A DNA stretch of 64,000 nt from Ascarosepion bandense. Taxonomy: Eukaryota > Mollusca > Cephalopoda > Sepiida > Sepiidae. Below are positions 31,166 to 43,879 of this stretch, piece after piece (within the stretch, counting starts at the first letter, position 1; each line of letters begins with the position of its first letter). Below the pieces are notes generated by a model. It searched no databases and was not told the DNA's origin. It saw nothing but the letters and a program-made list of their open reading frames with translations. The translations under genes were made by a program, and so were the position numbers. The stretch spans positions 337,501 to 401,500 of the forward strand of contig JBBBDQ010001921.1 of assembly GCA_037127315.1 (NCBI GenBank), written 5' to 3'.

Positions 31166-31298
31166 CAAACTTATCTATCAACTGAGCTAGCTAGCTAGCT
31201 AGCTACCTACCTACCTTCCTACCAATTTATTTGTCAGCCTAACTACCTATATATCTACATATCAACAAATCTATCTACCTACCTACCTGTCATCTTAA
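31166..31298. repeat. AGCT then CTAC tract
   Basis: GAGCTAGCTAGCTAGCTAGC followed by CTACCTACCTTCC units, ending in CTGTCATCTTAAGAG. The CATCTTAA end is shared with the array ending at 26030. Confidence 0.8.
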
Positions 31299-31480
31299 GA
31301 GAGCTCAAAATAATTTAACTTACGAAAATAAAAGTAAAGTTATTAAGATGTTAGCACAATAACTTCTTTGAAAAATGAATTTCCATTTCCCACAAACAAT
31401 GCACTGTACCAACCTCTCTATCTATTTGTCTATATAAGTACCTTACTATTTATTTATCTACCTCCCTATCTTTCTATCTT
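31299..31480 (+). repeat. array leader, copy D, and CTAT tract
   Basis: GAGCTCAAAATAATTTAAC, GATGTTAGCACAATAAC, CCCACAAACAATGCACTG, then CTCTCTATCTATTTG units. Confidence 0.7.
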
Positions 31481-32420
31481 GTTTTATTAGGCATTTTAGA
31501 TGCATCAAGTGTGCTCTTCAGTGATGTACTGTCTTCATTGCTGATTTTGAGTTTTGCATCAACAACAACCTCAACCTGAATCTGGACAAGTAAGGCTGCT
31601 TACTTGAAAGTTTCGTGCTAAGCAACTCAACATTGCAAAAAAAGGGAAGACATAGTCAGGTGTCTGAACATTCTTATTAAAATACATCTGTCAGCATCAG
31701 CCAATGAGAAAAGGCATTTTACAATCTCCTTCTATATACTGGTGTCTTTTCACCTCATCCAGTTTTTGATTTGAATCCTTGGATTCCTAACTTGGTAAGC
31801 TGGTCTCTTTCTTATATAGTTTAATCCATATTGTTTATACATTATTTTTAATTGCTAATCCCGTAACATCACTAATCCTTTTAACTAATACCTACATGTG
31901 TACCTAATCTAAATTCATACTAGCACCAAAAAAATAAAATTAGTTGCACTTAACACTCATAAATTGTTTCCAAGAAATAAAAAATGTTCACAATTCTTAC
32001 TGTCCAATATATCTTTAAGTTTATGTTTGTCATATATGCTTAATCAAATGAAATTAAAAAAAATATTTCATAAATGCATTTACATCCAAACACCTACACA
32101 TAAATGCATTTATACACTCATGGTCTGCCAGACATGCAAAAACTTATTCTTTCCAATTTACCTTAATTTACTTTACGAAAACAGCCATTGCAAAATTAAC
32201 TATTTCTTTGAAATTCCTTCCCCTTTTTGGTCACTTTCCTACCAAAATGATTCAAAAGGCTAACCTAAAAATATGGAAAAATCTAAACTACTCAATTAAC
32301 TGACCTGCACTCATATTTGCTATCTCTTTAAGTATTACTTGAAATAAATCTAACCAATTAATACTGGCATTGACACTTTCAAAACAATAATTGCTATGAT
32401 ACCTCTTAATATAAAATAAT
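31481..32420. other. no recognisable feature
   Basis: AT-rich unique-looking DNA. The 99-residue ORF at 31964 has no motif that I recognise. Confidence 0.4.
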
Positions 32421-32963
32421 TTAAGTCATTGAAATTACATTTGAAAGAAGTTGGCAATTAAGTATGGAAATAAACCACGAATAACCAGGGCCAAATGGCA
32501 ATGAATAGGTGAAAAAAAATAAACAAAAATAAAATAAAATTTTTTTAAAATGAAAAAAGGTTCCTTTTTTTCTTCTCTTCGTCTTTTCACTTTTTACCCC
32601 TATGTATCTTTTTTCCCTTTCTCTGTCCCTCTCTTCCACCCACCATTTTTTCCATTCACTTTTTCCCCACTTTTCCTTCCTTTTTGATTTTACTACCCTC
32701 ATTTCTTTCACGGTTTCAATCTCTTAAGCCAAATGCACTTGGAAGCAGTTAAAACTTCATTGATAATGTCCTTCAGCACTTCAGTCCTAACTGCCCCCAC
32801 TATGCCTATTTTTGCAAGGGATTTGCACAATGACTGCCCTGCAACCAATTTCTGTTGGATCACAGGATATTTTCCATGTCTTTTACCAACATTGTTCAAC
32901 CAGTTCTTGGTATTTGAACCTTTTTCTCTCATTTGCCAGTGTAATGAATTCCTCCCTTTACAG
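32421..32963. other. polypyrimidine stretch and unclassified ORF
   Basis: 32555-32705 is T/C-rich. The minus frame 32708-32932 encodes 74 residues including NVGKRHGKYPVIQQKL and LTASKCIWLKRLKP. Its composition is more protein-like than its neighbours and it could be a decayed exon or element fragment. I do not recognise it. Confidence 0.3.
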
Positions 32964-33082
32964 GCTTACAGCCATATCACATTGAATACACCAGTTCTCA
33001 CTCGATCACCAAAGTTAAGCAACGTTGAGCCTGGTCAGTGCTTAGATGGGTGACTGCTTGGGAATACCAGGTGCTGTAAGCA
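32964..33082 (+). rRNA. 5S rRNA-like gene or 5S-derived SINE head
   Basis: 119 nt with the whole 5S layout: GCTTACAGCCATATCAC at the 5' end, AAGTTAAGCAACGTTGAGCC (box A region), GTCAGTGCTTAGATGGG (intermediate element), TGACTGCTTGGGAATACC (box C) and CCAGGTGCTGTAAGC pairing back to the 5' end. Most differences from the animal 5S pattern look like C-to-T and G-to-A changes (for example ATATCAC for ATACCAC), as in an ageing copy. There is no T-run terminator after it: only 7 nt separate it from a SINE-A head, so Pol III would read into the SINE. A pseudogene or composite SINE is more likely than a working 5S gene. Confidence 0.85.
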
Positions 33083-33089
33083 TTCAGTG

Positions 33090-33255
33090 ACGGATGTGCA
33101 TTGTGGTGCAGTGGATATCGGCTTGGAAAGAAAAATCCATGAGCCGAGTTCGAATTCCAGTTGAATACACGCATTCACTTAAGCACTGGTACCCATGGGA
33201 AAGGTATTAATCCATCCCTTCCCTCCAGTTATGGGTTAAATAACAAGGGTAGGAC
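33090..33255 (+). mobile_element. SINE-A, 5' half, fused downstream of 5S
   Basis: GGATGTGCATTGTGGTGCAG starts the head (box A GTGGTGCAGTGG), then GGATATCGGCTTGG and GAGTTCGAATTCCAG (box B, intact). The body stops near GGGTTAAATAACAAG. Confidence 0.85.
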
Positions 33256-33470
33256 TTGGGGACCTGCCCTTAAAAACAAGTCCCAATGAATTTTGATTCT
33301 CAAAAAGAAAAAAGTATTACTAGACACAAAACTTATATAAAAACAACAATAAGTTGTTGAAAGAAAAAGATATTACCAGCATAAATAAATAAAATTTAGT
33401 TGGCAATAAATGACCAACCGAAGTTGATATGCCATAAAAACAAAACAACCAACCAACAACCTCCTTTAAC
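33256..33470 (+). repeat. retroposon-D-like tail after SINE-A
   Basis: AATTTTGATTCTCAAAAAG, then GAAGTTGATATGCCATAAAA and AACCAACCAACAACC. The tail matches the ends of 30645-31165 and 50520-50670, so the SINE-A half and this tail may form one transcript-derived unit. Confidence 0.5.
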
Positions 33471-33755
33471 AAAGAGAGTTCCCAAATTCAATTGGTTCTT
33501 TAACTCCACTATCCACTGCCAAACATTGTTGTCATGGAGTTTAGCCATTTATTCCCATCTACCTTTGTAGCTGACTGCAGTATTTTGCAAATGCTAGTGT
33601 AAAAATCTTGCCATGACCCCTTGTTAACAAAGGGCCATTTTATCTTCTTTTAGGACTCTGTGCCCTGAGTAAGAGGAACTGTAACTTGGAGAGACTGGGC
33701 TCTGTTGTATGAATCCTAGCCCAGCACCTTCTTCATTTTACTAGAGTTTGCACAC
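33471..33755. other. no recognisable feature
   Basis: Unique-looking DNA with a TTGTTAACAAAGG-like palindrome near 33622. Confidence 0.4.
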
Positions 33756-33765
33756 ATCTACATTC

Positions 33766-33816
<51 letters not shown>

Positions 33817-33965
33817 CATATTGGTCTATGTAACTATATATGGACTGAGCTATATGTCTACATACCTATTGACAGATCTGCCTATATATCGACTGATCTA
33901 TTTGTCTGTCTACACATCCCTCAACCAGCATATCTATCTATTGATCTATTGATTGACCTCGTGTT
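33756..33965. repeat. (TATC)n array
   Basis: About 14 clean TATC units at 33768-33823, then degenerate CTAT/GATC units to the leader. Confidence 0.95.
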
Positions 33966-34074
33966 CAGAAAGCTCAAAATAATTTAGCTTACAATGATAA
34001 AATAAAATTCATCAATGACAGTATTCCTTCTGTGACACATGAATTTACTTTTCTCAGAAATAATGCAGTATACT
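33966..34074 (+). repeat. array leader, copy E
   Basis: GAAAGCTCAAAATAATTTAG, CTGTGACACATGAATTTAC and CAGAAATAATGCAG. It stands directly before the 139-bp satellite. Confidence 0.65.
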
Positions 34075-37000
34075 TATCTTATCTTATGACCTATCTACCT
34101 ATCTATTGACTGATCAGTCTATACCTATCTATTGACTGATCAGTCTATCTACCTACCTGCATATCAAGTGACCTACTTACCACCTATCTACTGATTTATC
34201 TAACTACCTACCTATTTACTGATCTATCTACCTACCTATCTATTGAGTGATCAGTCTATCTACCTATCTATTGACTGATCAGTCTATCTACTTACCTGCA
34301 TATCAAGTGACCTACTTACCAACTATCTACTGATTTATCTAACTACCTACCTATTTACTGATCTATCTACCTACCTATCTATTGACTGATCAGTCTATCT
34401 ACCTATCTATTGACTGATCAGTCTATCTACCTACCTGCATATCAAGTGACCTACTTTACCACTCATCTACTGATTTATCTAACTACCTACCTATTTACTG
34501 ATCTATCTACCTATTGACTGATCAGTCTATCTACCTATCTATTGACTGATCAGTCTATCTACCTACCTGCATATCAAGTGACCTACTTACCACCTATCTA
34601 CTGATTTATCTAACTACCTACCTATTTACTGATCTATCTACCTACCTATCTATTGACTGATCAGTCTATCTACCTATCTATTGAGTGATCAGTCTATCTA
34701 CCTACCTGCATATCAAGTGACCTACTTACCACCTATCTACTGATTTATCTAACTACCTACCTATTTACTGATCTATCTACCTACCTATCTATTGACTGAT
34801 CAGTCTATCTACCTATCTATTGACTGATCAGTCTATCTACCTACCTGCATATCAAGTGACCTACTTACCACCTATCTACTGATTTATCTAACTACCTACC
34901 TATTTACTGATCTATCTACCTACCTATCTATTGAGTGATCAGTCTATCTACCTATCTATTGACTGATCAGTCTATCTACTTACCTGCATATCAAGTGACC
35001 TACTTACCACCTATCTACTGATTTATCTAACTACCTACCTATTTACTGATCTATCTACCTACGTATCTATTGACTGATCAGTCTATCTACCTATCTATTG
35101 ACTGATCAGTCTATCTACTTACCTGCATATCAAGTGACCTACTTACCACCTATCTACTGATTTATCTAACTACCTACCTATTTACTGATCTATCTACCTA
35201 CCTATTGAGTGATCAGTCTATCTACCTATCTATTGACTGATCAGTCTATCTACCTACCTGCATATCAAGTGACCTACTTACCACCTATCTACTGATTTAT
35301 CTAACTACCTACCTATTTACTGATCTATCTACCTACCTATCTATTGACTGATCAGTCTATCTACCTATCTATTGACTGATCAGTCTATCTACTTTTACCT
35401 GCATATCAAGTGACCTACCATCACCTATCTACTAATTTATCTAACTACCTACCTATTTACTGATCTATCTACCTACCTATCTATTGAGTGATCAGTCTAT
35501 CTACCTATCTATTGACTGATCAGTCTATCTACTTACCTGCATATCAAGTGACCTACTTACCACCTATCTACTGATTTATCTAACTACCTACCTATTTACT
35601 GATCTATCTACCTACCTATCTATTGACTGATCAGTCTATCTACCTATCTATTGACTGATCAGTCTATCTACTTACCTGCATATCAAGTGACCTACTTACC
35701 ACCTATCTACTGATTTATCTAACTACCTACCTATTTACTGATCTATCTACCTACCTATCTATTGAGTGATCAGTCTATCTACCTATCTATTGACTGATCA
35801 GTCTATCTACCTACCTGCATATCAAGTGACCTACTTACCACCTATCTACTGATTTATCTAACTACCTACCTATTTACTGATCTATCTACCTACCTATCTA
35901 TTGACTGATCAGTCTATCTACCTATCTATTGACTGATCAGTCTATCTACTTACCTGCATATCAAGTGACCTACTTACCACCTATCTACTGATTTATCTAA
36001 CTACCTACCTATTTACTGATCTATCTACCTACCTATCTATTGAGTGATCAGTCTATCTACCTATCTATTGACTGATCAGTCTATCTACCTATCTATTGAG
36101 TGATCAGTCTATCTACCTACCTGCATATCAAATGACCTACTTACCACCTATCTACTGATTTATCTAACTACCTACCTATTTACTGATCTATCTACCTACG
36201 TATCTATTGACTGATCAGTCTATCTACCTATCTATTGACTGATCAGTCTATCTACTTACCTGCATATCAAGTGACCTACTTACCACCTATCTACTGATTT
36301 ATCTAACTACCTACCTATTTACTGATCTATCTACCTACCTATCTATTGACTGATCAGTCTATCTACCTATCTATTGACTGATCAGTCTATCTACTTACCT
36401 GCATATCAAGTGACCTACTTACCACCTATCTACTGATTTATCTAACTACCTACCTATTTACTGATCTATCTACCTACCTATCTATTGACTGATCAGTCTA
36501 TCTACCTATCTATTGACTGATCAGTCTATCTACCTACCTGCATATCATGTGACCTACCTACCTATATATCTACGATTTATCTAACTACCTACCTATTTAC
36601 TGATCTATCTACCTACCTATCTATTGAGTGATCAGTCTATCTACCTATCTATTGACTGATCAGTCTATCTACTTACCTGCATATCAAGTGACCTACTTAC
36701 CACCTATCTACTGATTTATCTAACTACCTACCTATTTACTGATCTATCTACCTACCTATCTATTGAGTGATCAGTCTATCTACCTATCTATTGACTGATC
36801 AGTCTATCTACCTATCTATTGAGTGATCAGTCTATCTACCTACCTGCATATCAAATGACCTACTTACCACCTATCTACTGATTTATCTAACTACCTACCT
36901 ATTTACTGATCTATCTACCTACGTATCTATTGACTGATCAGTCTATCTACCTATCTATTGACTGATCAGTCTATCTACTTACCTGCATATCAAGTGACCT

Positions 37001-40000
37001 ACTTACCACCTATCTACTGATTTATCTAACTACCTACCTATTTACTGATCTATCTACCTACCTATCTATTGAGTGATCAGTCTATCTACCTATCTATTGA
37101 CTGATCAGTCTATCTACCTACCTGCATATCAAGTGACCTACTTACCACCTATCTACTGATTTATCTAACTACCTACCTATTTACTGATCTATCTACCTAC
37201 CTATCTATTGACTGATCAGTCTATACCTATCTATTGACTGATCAGTCTATCTACCTACCTGCATATCAAGTGACCTACTTACCACCTATCTACTGATTTA
37301 TCTAACTACCTACCTATTTACTGATCTATCTACTCTTACCTATCTATTGACTGGATCAGTCTATCTACCTATCTATTGACTGATCAGTCTATCTACTTAC
37401 CTGCATATCAAGTGACCTACTTACCACCTATCTACTGATTTATCTAACTACCTACCTATTTACTGATCTATCTGCCTACCTATCTATTGAGTGATCAGTC
37501 TATCTACCTATCTATTGACTGATCAGTCTATCTACCTACCTGCATATCAAGTGACCTACTTACCACCTATCTACTGATTTATCTAACTACCTACCTATTT
37601 ACTGATCTATCTACCTACCTATCTATTGACTGATCAGTCTATCTACCTATCTATTGACTGATCAGTCTATCTACTTACCTGCATATCAAGTGACCTACTT
37701 ACCACCTATCTACTGATTTATCTAACTACCTACCTATTTACTGATCTATCTACCTACCTATCTATTGAGTGATCAGTCTATCTACCTATCTATTGACTGA
37801 TCAGTCTATCTACCTACCTGCATATCAAGTGACCTACTTACCACCTATCTACTGATTTATCTAACTACCTACCTATTTACTGATCTATCTACCTACGTAT
37901 CTATTGACTGATCAGTCTATCTACCTATCTATTGACTGATCAGTCTATCTACTTACCTGCATATCAAGTGACCTACTTACCACCTATCTACTGATTTATC
38001 TAACTACCTACCTATTTACTGATCTATCTACCTACCTATCTATTGACTGATCAGTCTATCTACCTATCTATTGACTGATCAGTCTATCTACCTACCTGCA
38101 TATCAAGTGACCTACTTACCACCTATCTACTGATTTATCTAACTACCTACCTATTTACTGATCTATCTACCTACCTATCTATTGAGTGATCAGTCTATCT
38201 ACCTATCTATTGACTGATCAGTCTATCTACTTACCTGCATATCAAGTGACCTACTTACCACCTATCTACTGATTTATCTAACTACCTACCTATTTACTGA
38301 TCTATCTACCTACCTATCTATTGAGTGATCAGTCTATCTACCTATCTATTGACTGATCAGTCTATCTACCTATCTATTGAGTGATCAGTCTATCTACCTA
38401 CCTGCATATCAAATGACCTACTTACCACCTATCTACTGATTTATCTAACTACCTACCTATTTACTGATCTATCTACCTACGTATCTATTGACTGATCAGT
38501 CTATCTACCTATCTATTGACTGATCAGTCTATCTACTTACCTGCATATATCAAGTGACCTACTTACCACCTGTCTACTGATTTATCTAACTACCTACCTA
38601 TTTACTGATCTATCTACCTACCTATCTATTGACTGATCAGTCTATCTACCTATCTATTGACTGATCAGTCTATCTACCTACCTGCATATCAAGTGACCTA
38701 CTTACCACCCATTCACTGATTTATCTAACTACCTACCTATTTACTGATCTATCTACCTACCTATCTATTGAGTGATCAGTCTATCTACCTATCTATTGAC
38801 TGATCAGTCTATCTACTTCTACCTGCATATCAAGTGACCTACTTACCACCTATCTACTGATTTATCTAACTACCTACCTATTTACTGATCTATCTACCTA
38901 CCTATCTATTGAGTTATCAGTCTATCTACCTATCTATTGACTGATCAGTCTATCTACCTATCTATTGACTGATCAGTCTATCTACCTACCTGCATATCAA
39001 GTGACCTACTTACCACCTATCTACTGATTTATCTAACTACCTACCTATTTACTGATCTATCTACCTACCTATCTATTGAGTGATCAGTCTATCTACCTAT
39101 CTATTGACTGATCAGTCTATCTACCTACCTGCATATCAAGTGACCTACTTACCACCTATCTACTGATTTATCTAACTACCTACCTATTTACTGATCTATC
39201 TACCTACCTATCTATTGAGTTATCAGTCTATCTACCTATCTATTGACTGATCAGTCTATCTACCTATCTATTGAGTGATCAGTCTATCTACCTACCTGCA
39301 TATCAAATGACCTACTTACCACCTATCTACTGGTTTATCTAACTACCTACCTATTTACTGATCTATCTACCTACGTATCTATTGACTGATCAGTCTATCT
39401 ACCTATCTATTGACTGATCAGTCTATCTACTTACCTGCATATCAAGTGACCTACTTACCACCTATCTACTGATTTATCTAACTACCTACCTATTTACTGA
39501 TCTATCTACCTACCTATCTATTGAGTGATCAGTCTATCTACCTATCTATTGACTGATCAGTCTATCTACCTACCTGCATATCAAGTGACCTACTTACCAC
39601 CTATCTACTGATTTATCTAACTACCTACCTATTTACTGATCTATCTACCTACCTATCTATTGACTGATCAGTCTATCTACCTATCTATTGACTGATCAGT
39701 CTATCTACCTACCTGCATATCAAGTGACCTACTTACCACCTATCTACTGATTTATCTAACTACCTACCTATTTACTGATCTATCTACCTACCTATCTATT
39801 GACTGATCAGTCTATCTACCTATCTATTGACTGATCAGTCTATCTACTTACCTGCATATCAAGTGACCTACTTACCACCTATCTACTGATTTATCTAACT
39901 ACCTACCTATTTACTGATCTATCTACCTACGTATCTATTGACTGATCAGTCTATCTACCTATCTATTGACTGATCAGTCTATCTACTTACCTGCATATCA

Positions 40001-41430
40001 AGTGACCTACTTACCACCTATCTACTGATTTATCTAACTACCTACCTATTTACTGATCTATCTACCTACCTATCTATTGACTGATCAGTCTATCTACCTA
40101 TCTATTGATTGATCAGTCTATCTACCTACCTGCATATCAAGTGACCTACTTACCACCTATCTACTGATTTATCTAACTACCTACCTATTTACTGATCTAT
40201 CTACCTACCTATCTATTGAGTGATCAGTCTATCTACCTATCTATTGACTGATCAGTCTATCTACTTACCTGCATATCAAGTGACCTACTTACCACCTATC
40301 TACTGATTTATCTAACTACCTACCTATTTACTGATCTATCTACCTACCTATCTATTGAGTGATCAGTCTATCTACCTATCTATTGACTGATCAGTCTATC
40401 TACCTATCTATTGAGTGATCAGTCTATCTACCTACCTGCATATCAAATGACCTACTTACCACCTATCTACTGATTTATCTAACTACCTACCTATTTACTG
40501 ATCTATCTACCTACGTATCTATTGACTGATCAGTCTATCTACCTATCTATTGACTGATCAGTCTATCTACTTACCTGCATATCAAGTGACCTACTTACCA
40601 CCTATCTACTGATTTATCTAACTACCTACCTATTTACTGATCTATCTACCTACCTATATTGACTGATCAGTCTATCTACCTATCTATTGACTGATCAGTC
40701 TATCTACTTACCTGCATATCAAGTGACCTACTTACCACCTATCTACTGATTTATCTAACTACCTACCTATTTACTGATCTATCTACCTACCTATCTATTG
40801 AGTGATCAGTCTATCTACCTATCTATTGACTGATCAGTCTGTCTACCTACCTGCATATCAAGTGACCTACTTACCACCTATCTACTGATTTATCTAACTA
40901 CCTACCTATTTACTGATCTATCTACCTACCTATCTATTGACTGATCAGTCTATCTACCTATCTATTGACTGATCAGTCTATCTACTTACCTATTGAGTGA
41001 TCAGTCTATCTACTTACCTGCATATCAAGTGACCTACTTACCACCTATCTACTGATTTATCTAACTACCTACCTATTTACTGATTTATCTACCTACCTAT
41101 CTATTGACTGATCAGTCTATCTACTTACCTATTGAGTGATCAGTCTATCTACTTACCTGCATATCAAGTGACCTACTTACCACCTATCTACTGATTTATC
41201 TAACTACCTACCTATTTACTGATTTATCTACCTACCTATCTATTGACTGATCAGTCTATCTACCTATCTATTGACTGATCAGTCTATCTACCTATCTATT
41301 GACTGATCAGTCTATCTACCTATCTATTGAGTGATCAGTCTATCTACTTACCTATTGACTGATCAGTCTATCTACCTACCTATTTACTGATCTATCTACC
41401 TACCTATCTATTGACTAATCAGTGTATCTA
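34075..41430. repeat. satellite array, 139-bp monomer, about 52 copies
   Basis: The landmark GCATATCAAGTGACC recurs at 34159, 34298, 34437, 34569, 34708 and 34847, giving steps of 139 with one of 132. The monomer is built from CTAY tetranucleotides plus TTACCACCTATCTACTG, TTATCTAACTACC and two 28-bp repeats carrying GACTGATCAGTC, a perfect 12-bp palindrome. GAGTGATCAG and GACTGATCAG variants alternate from monomer to monomer over long stretches, so a 278-bp dimer is the higher-order unit. Variant monomers with three 28-bp repeats followed by CATATCAAATGACC occur at about 36127, 36850, 38408, 39305 and 40445. Neighbouring copies are nearly identical, indicating recent homogenisation. Confidence 0.95.
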
Positions 41431-41892
41431 CCTACCTACTTATCAACTGATCTTTTTGCCTATCTACCCATCTATTAACCAGTCTGTCTACCTACCTATC
41501 TATTGACTGATCTATCTATCTATTTATCTACCAACTTATCAACTGATCTATTTAGCCACCTCTCTATTGAACAATCTACCTATATATTGATCGATCAATA
41601 TATTTAGCAATATATTTATTATTTCCACAAATGCAATGATGTGAGCCTATCACTGCTCGATTGCTATTTTCATGGCAAATGTTCAAACAAACACCATTCT
41701 TTCATCTAACCAGTTCAAACATTCACTGCTAAAATTTGCCTAATATTACAGTAACAGGTTCAAATGAGCCTTATATTTAAATTTTATTTGTAAGAAGCAA
41801 GAGCCACTCACACAGTTTTCTCCACAAAACTACTACAGTGAGAATGTTTAACCTGATTACTACAATTTTATCCTCTTCAAATTCAAGGCTGA
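41431..41892. other. satellite edge then no recognisable feature
   Basis: Degenerate CTAC/CTAT units to about 41600, then AT-rich DNA. Confidence 0.6.
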
Positions 41893-42155
41893 CACTTATC
41901 TATCCTACATATCCTCCTAATATACATTTCTTACTTCTGCTTTTCAAGTCAACCATCAGTCATTAGCCAACCTATATATTCTTATAATCTACACTCTTTA
42001 CTTCCCCTTTTCAAATCTACAGTAAGCCATTATTTATTCTACATATCCTCAGAATGTACAGTTTTTATTTCCACTTTTCAAATCTACAATCAGCCGTTAT
42101 CTATCCTACATATCCTCATAATTGACACTTCTTACTTCCACTCTTTAAGTCTAGT
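41893..42155. repeat. minisatellite, about 67-bp unit, four copies
   Basis: CTACATATCCTC recurs at about 41904, 42040 and 42106 with a diverged copy at 41970. Each unit also has CTTACTTCCACTTTTCAAA and an ATCAGCCATTA-like block. Confidence 0.7.
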
Positions 42156-42209
42156 GAAGCTGTGAATGTTTTTTTTAAAGCATTGATTTATTGTTATCAT
42201 TATTATTAA

Positions 42210-42963
42210 CTAGCAGTATAGCCCAGCATTGCTCGGGTGTAAAGAAAGCTTTAAAACTAATCCATGGTCCTGGAGCTCAGACTTTTTGGACATTGGCATG
42301 AAAGACTAAAAAGCAATAGTTTTTTCCAGTTAAAGCGAAACTGTAGACTGAAAGAAAAATAAATGAATGTAAGTCAAATTTTGATTTCCTGGTATCGATA
42401 TCAAATAAGTATTTTTCATCATAAACTGAATTTTGAAGGCTAAATAAGTCCTCTGAGTAAATGGTATCATGGCTGAGACTAAGAACTACAATTATACATA
42501 CTTAGAGCCAAACCCGAAGCAAAAACTAAAATAAAAGGGCTGAAAAAAATACAGACATACAGGCAGATAAACAGACACAAACACAAACACTTGTCTTTTA
42601 TATATATACATATATATTATCGATTTTCTGCACTGTTGTAAGAACTGCAACCTTGAAACTTCTGAATATCATTTCTTATATCTTTGTCTATGAGTGTATC
42701 GAATTTGATTAAAATCGGACTACTTCTTCTATAACACGATTTTTTTGATTATCGATTTTCTGATATTTATCGGGGGTACCTCAACACAAACACGAGCTAA
42801 GAATACTCGTAGACGCTTATAGTACAAATGTGTAAATTTTCAAGAAAATTGGTTCAGCCGTTTCGGAGTCTATAGGTAACTGATACACACAAACACACAC
42901 AGACACACACACAGACACACACACACAGACAAAGTTCCATTTATAAATAAGTTTAGATTTAGA
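42210..42963 (-). mobile_element. Helitron-type element, family 1
   Basis: CTAG at 42210-42213 with a GCCCAGCATTGCTCGGGT hairpin region inside it and T as the next minus-strand base. The 5' end is ATCTAAATCTAAACTTATTT at 42963. TA and CA runs are short here, so this copy shows the family's basic length, about 750 bp. Confidence 0.8.
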
Positions 42964-43305
42964 TTTAGATTAGATAAGTAGTTGTTGGGCAGGTCAGAAA
43001 GTTCATATCCGTGTGTATTTGCTTTTTATATATATTACTTCTTATGTCCCATAATAGTTGCTTCATATATTAATACAATCTAAAAATATATTATGGGTCA
43101 GATGCCATACATTTAATTTCATTTACATATAAATGTACGTAAGTGTTTATCACTATATATTTAATCTATGTTAATCGTATAATGTATATATTTTTGTGGA
43201 GATTATATGTATACATAATATTTAAAAGTCAAAAAATCATTATTTAGAAACTCTTAGGAATATCTTAGCATCAATCTAGATTTTTTTTTGTCCATACCTT
43301 TCTTT
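42964..43305. other. no recognisable feature
   Basis: AT-rich DNA. Confidence 0.4.
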
Positions 43306-43511
43306 AGCTATCTGTGTGTATGTACATGTGTATATATGCTTGTGTACATGTGTGTATGTATATATATATATGCATGTGTGTACATGTATATGTGTATGTA
43401 TATATAGGCGTGTGTTTCTTTGTATGTATGTATATATATTTATATATATATATATATATGTGCATGTGTGTGTATGTATGTGAATATACATATGTGTGTT
43501 TGTGCCTTTGC

Positions 43512-43549
<38 letters not shown>

Positions 43550-43620
43550 ATACATATGTGTGTTTGTGCCTTTGCATATATATGTGTATGTGTGTGTGTA
43601 TATATATATATATATAATTA
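43306..43620. repeat. TGTA/TATG/TG microsatellite
   Basis: Mixed TGTATA and GTGTGT units. A block with GAATATACATATGTGTG and TTTGTGCCTTTGC is repeated at 43480 and 43546. ORFs on both strands are artefacts. Confidence 0.9.
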
Positions 43621-43639
43621 TGTGAGTTTTTAAAAAAAA

Positions 43640-43735
43640 TGGTAAAATCACTTTTGTAAATTACCTGAAGACACTAGATGTATGAAACCTGTTTTGCATA
43701 ATAACTCATTTACAAACGAAATATATATATGTATC
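43640..43735 (+). repeat. repeat Y, plus copy
   Basis: ACCTGAAGACACTAGATG, TATGAAACC and GCATAATAACTCATTTAC match 22130-22250. Confidence 0.55.
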
Positions 43736-43879
43736 CAGAATTAATAGTGTACTCCTCTAGTTAGAGCCATTGTTAAAAAACCTAACACTGTTCCAAGGCA
43801 CCTTAACACACACCAAAGAAAAGGAAACATTAATATTACCAACATGTGAGTTTAGCCAACAAATCACCATATATCAATA
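43736..43879. other. short unclassified spacer
   Basis: Nothing recognised. Confidence 0.4.

Noticed and set aside
34075..41430. CRISPR-like regularly spaced repeats
   Set aside because: Units are contiguous with no unique spacers, the monomer is 139 bp and the context is animal. It is a satellite.
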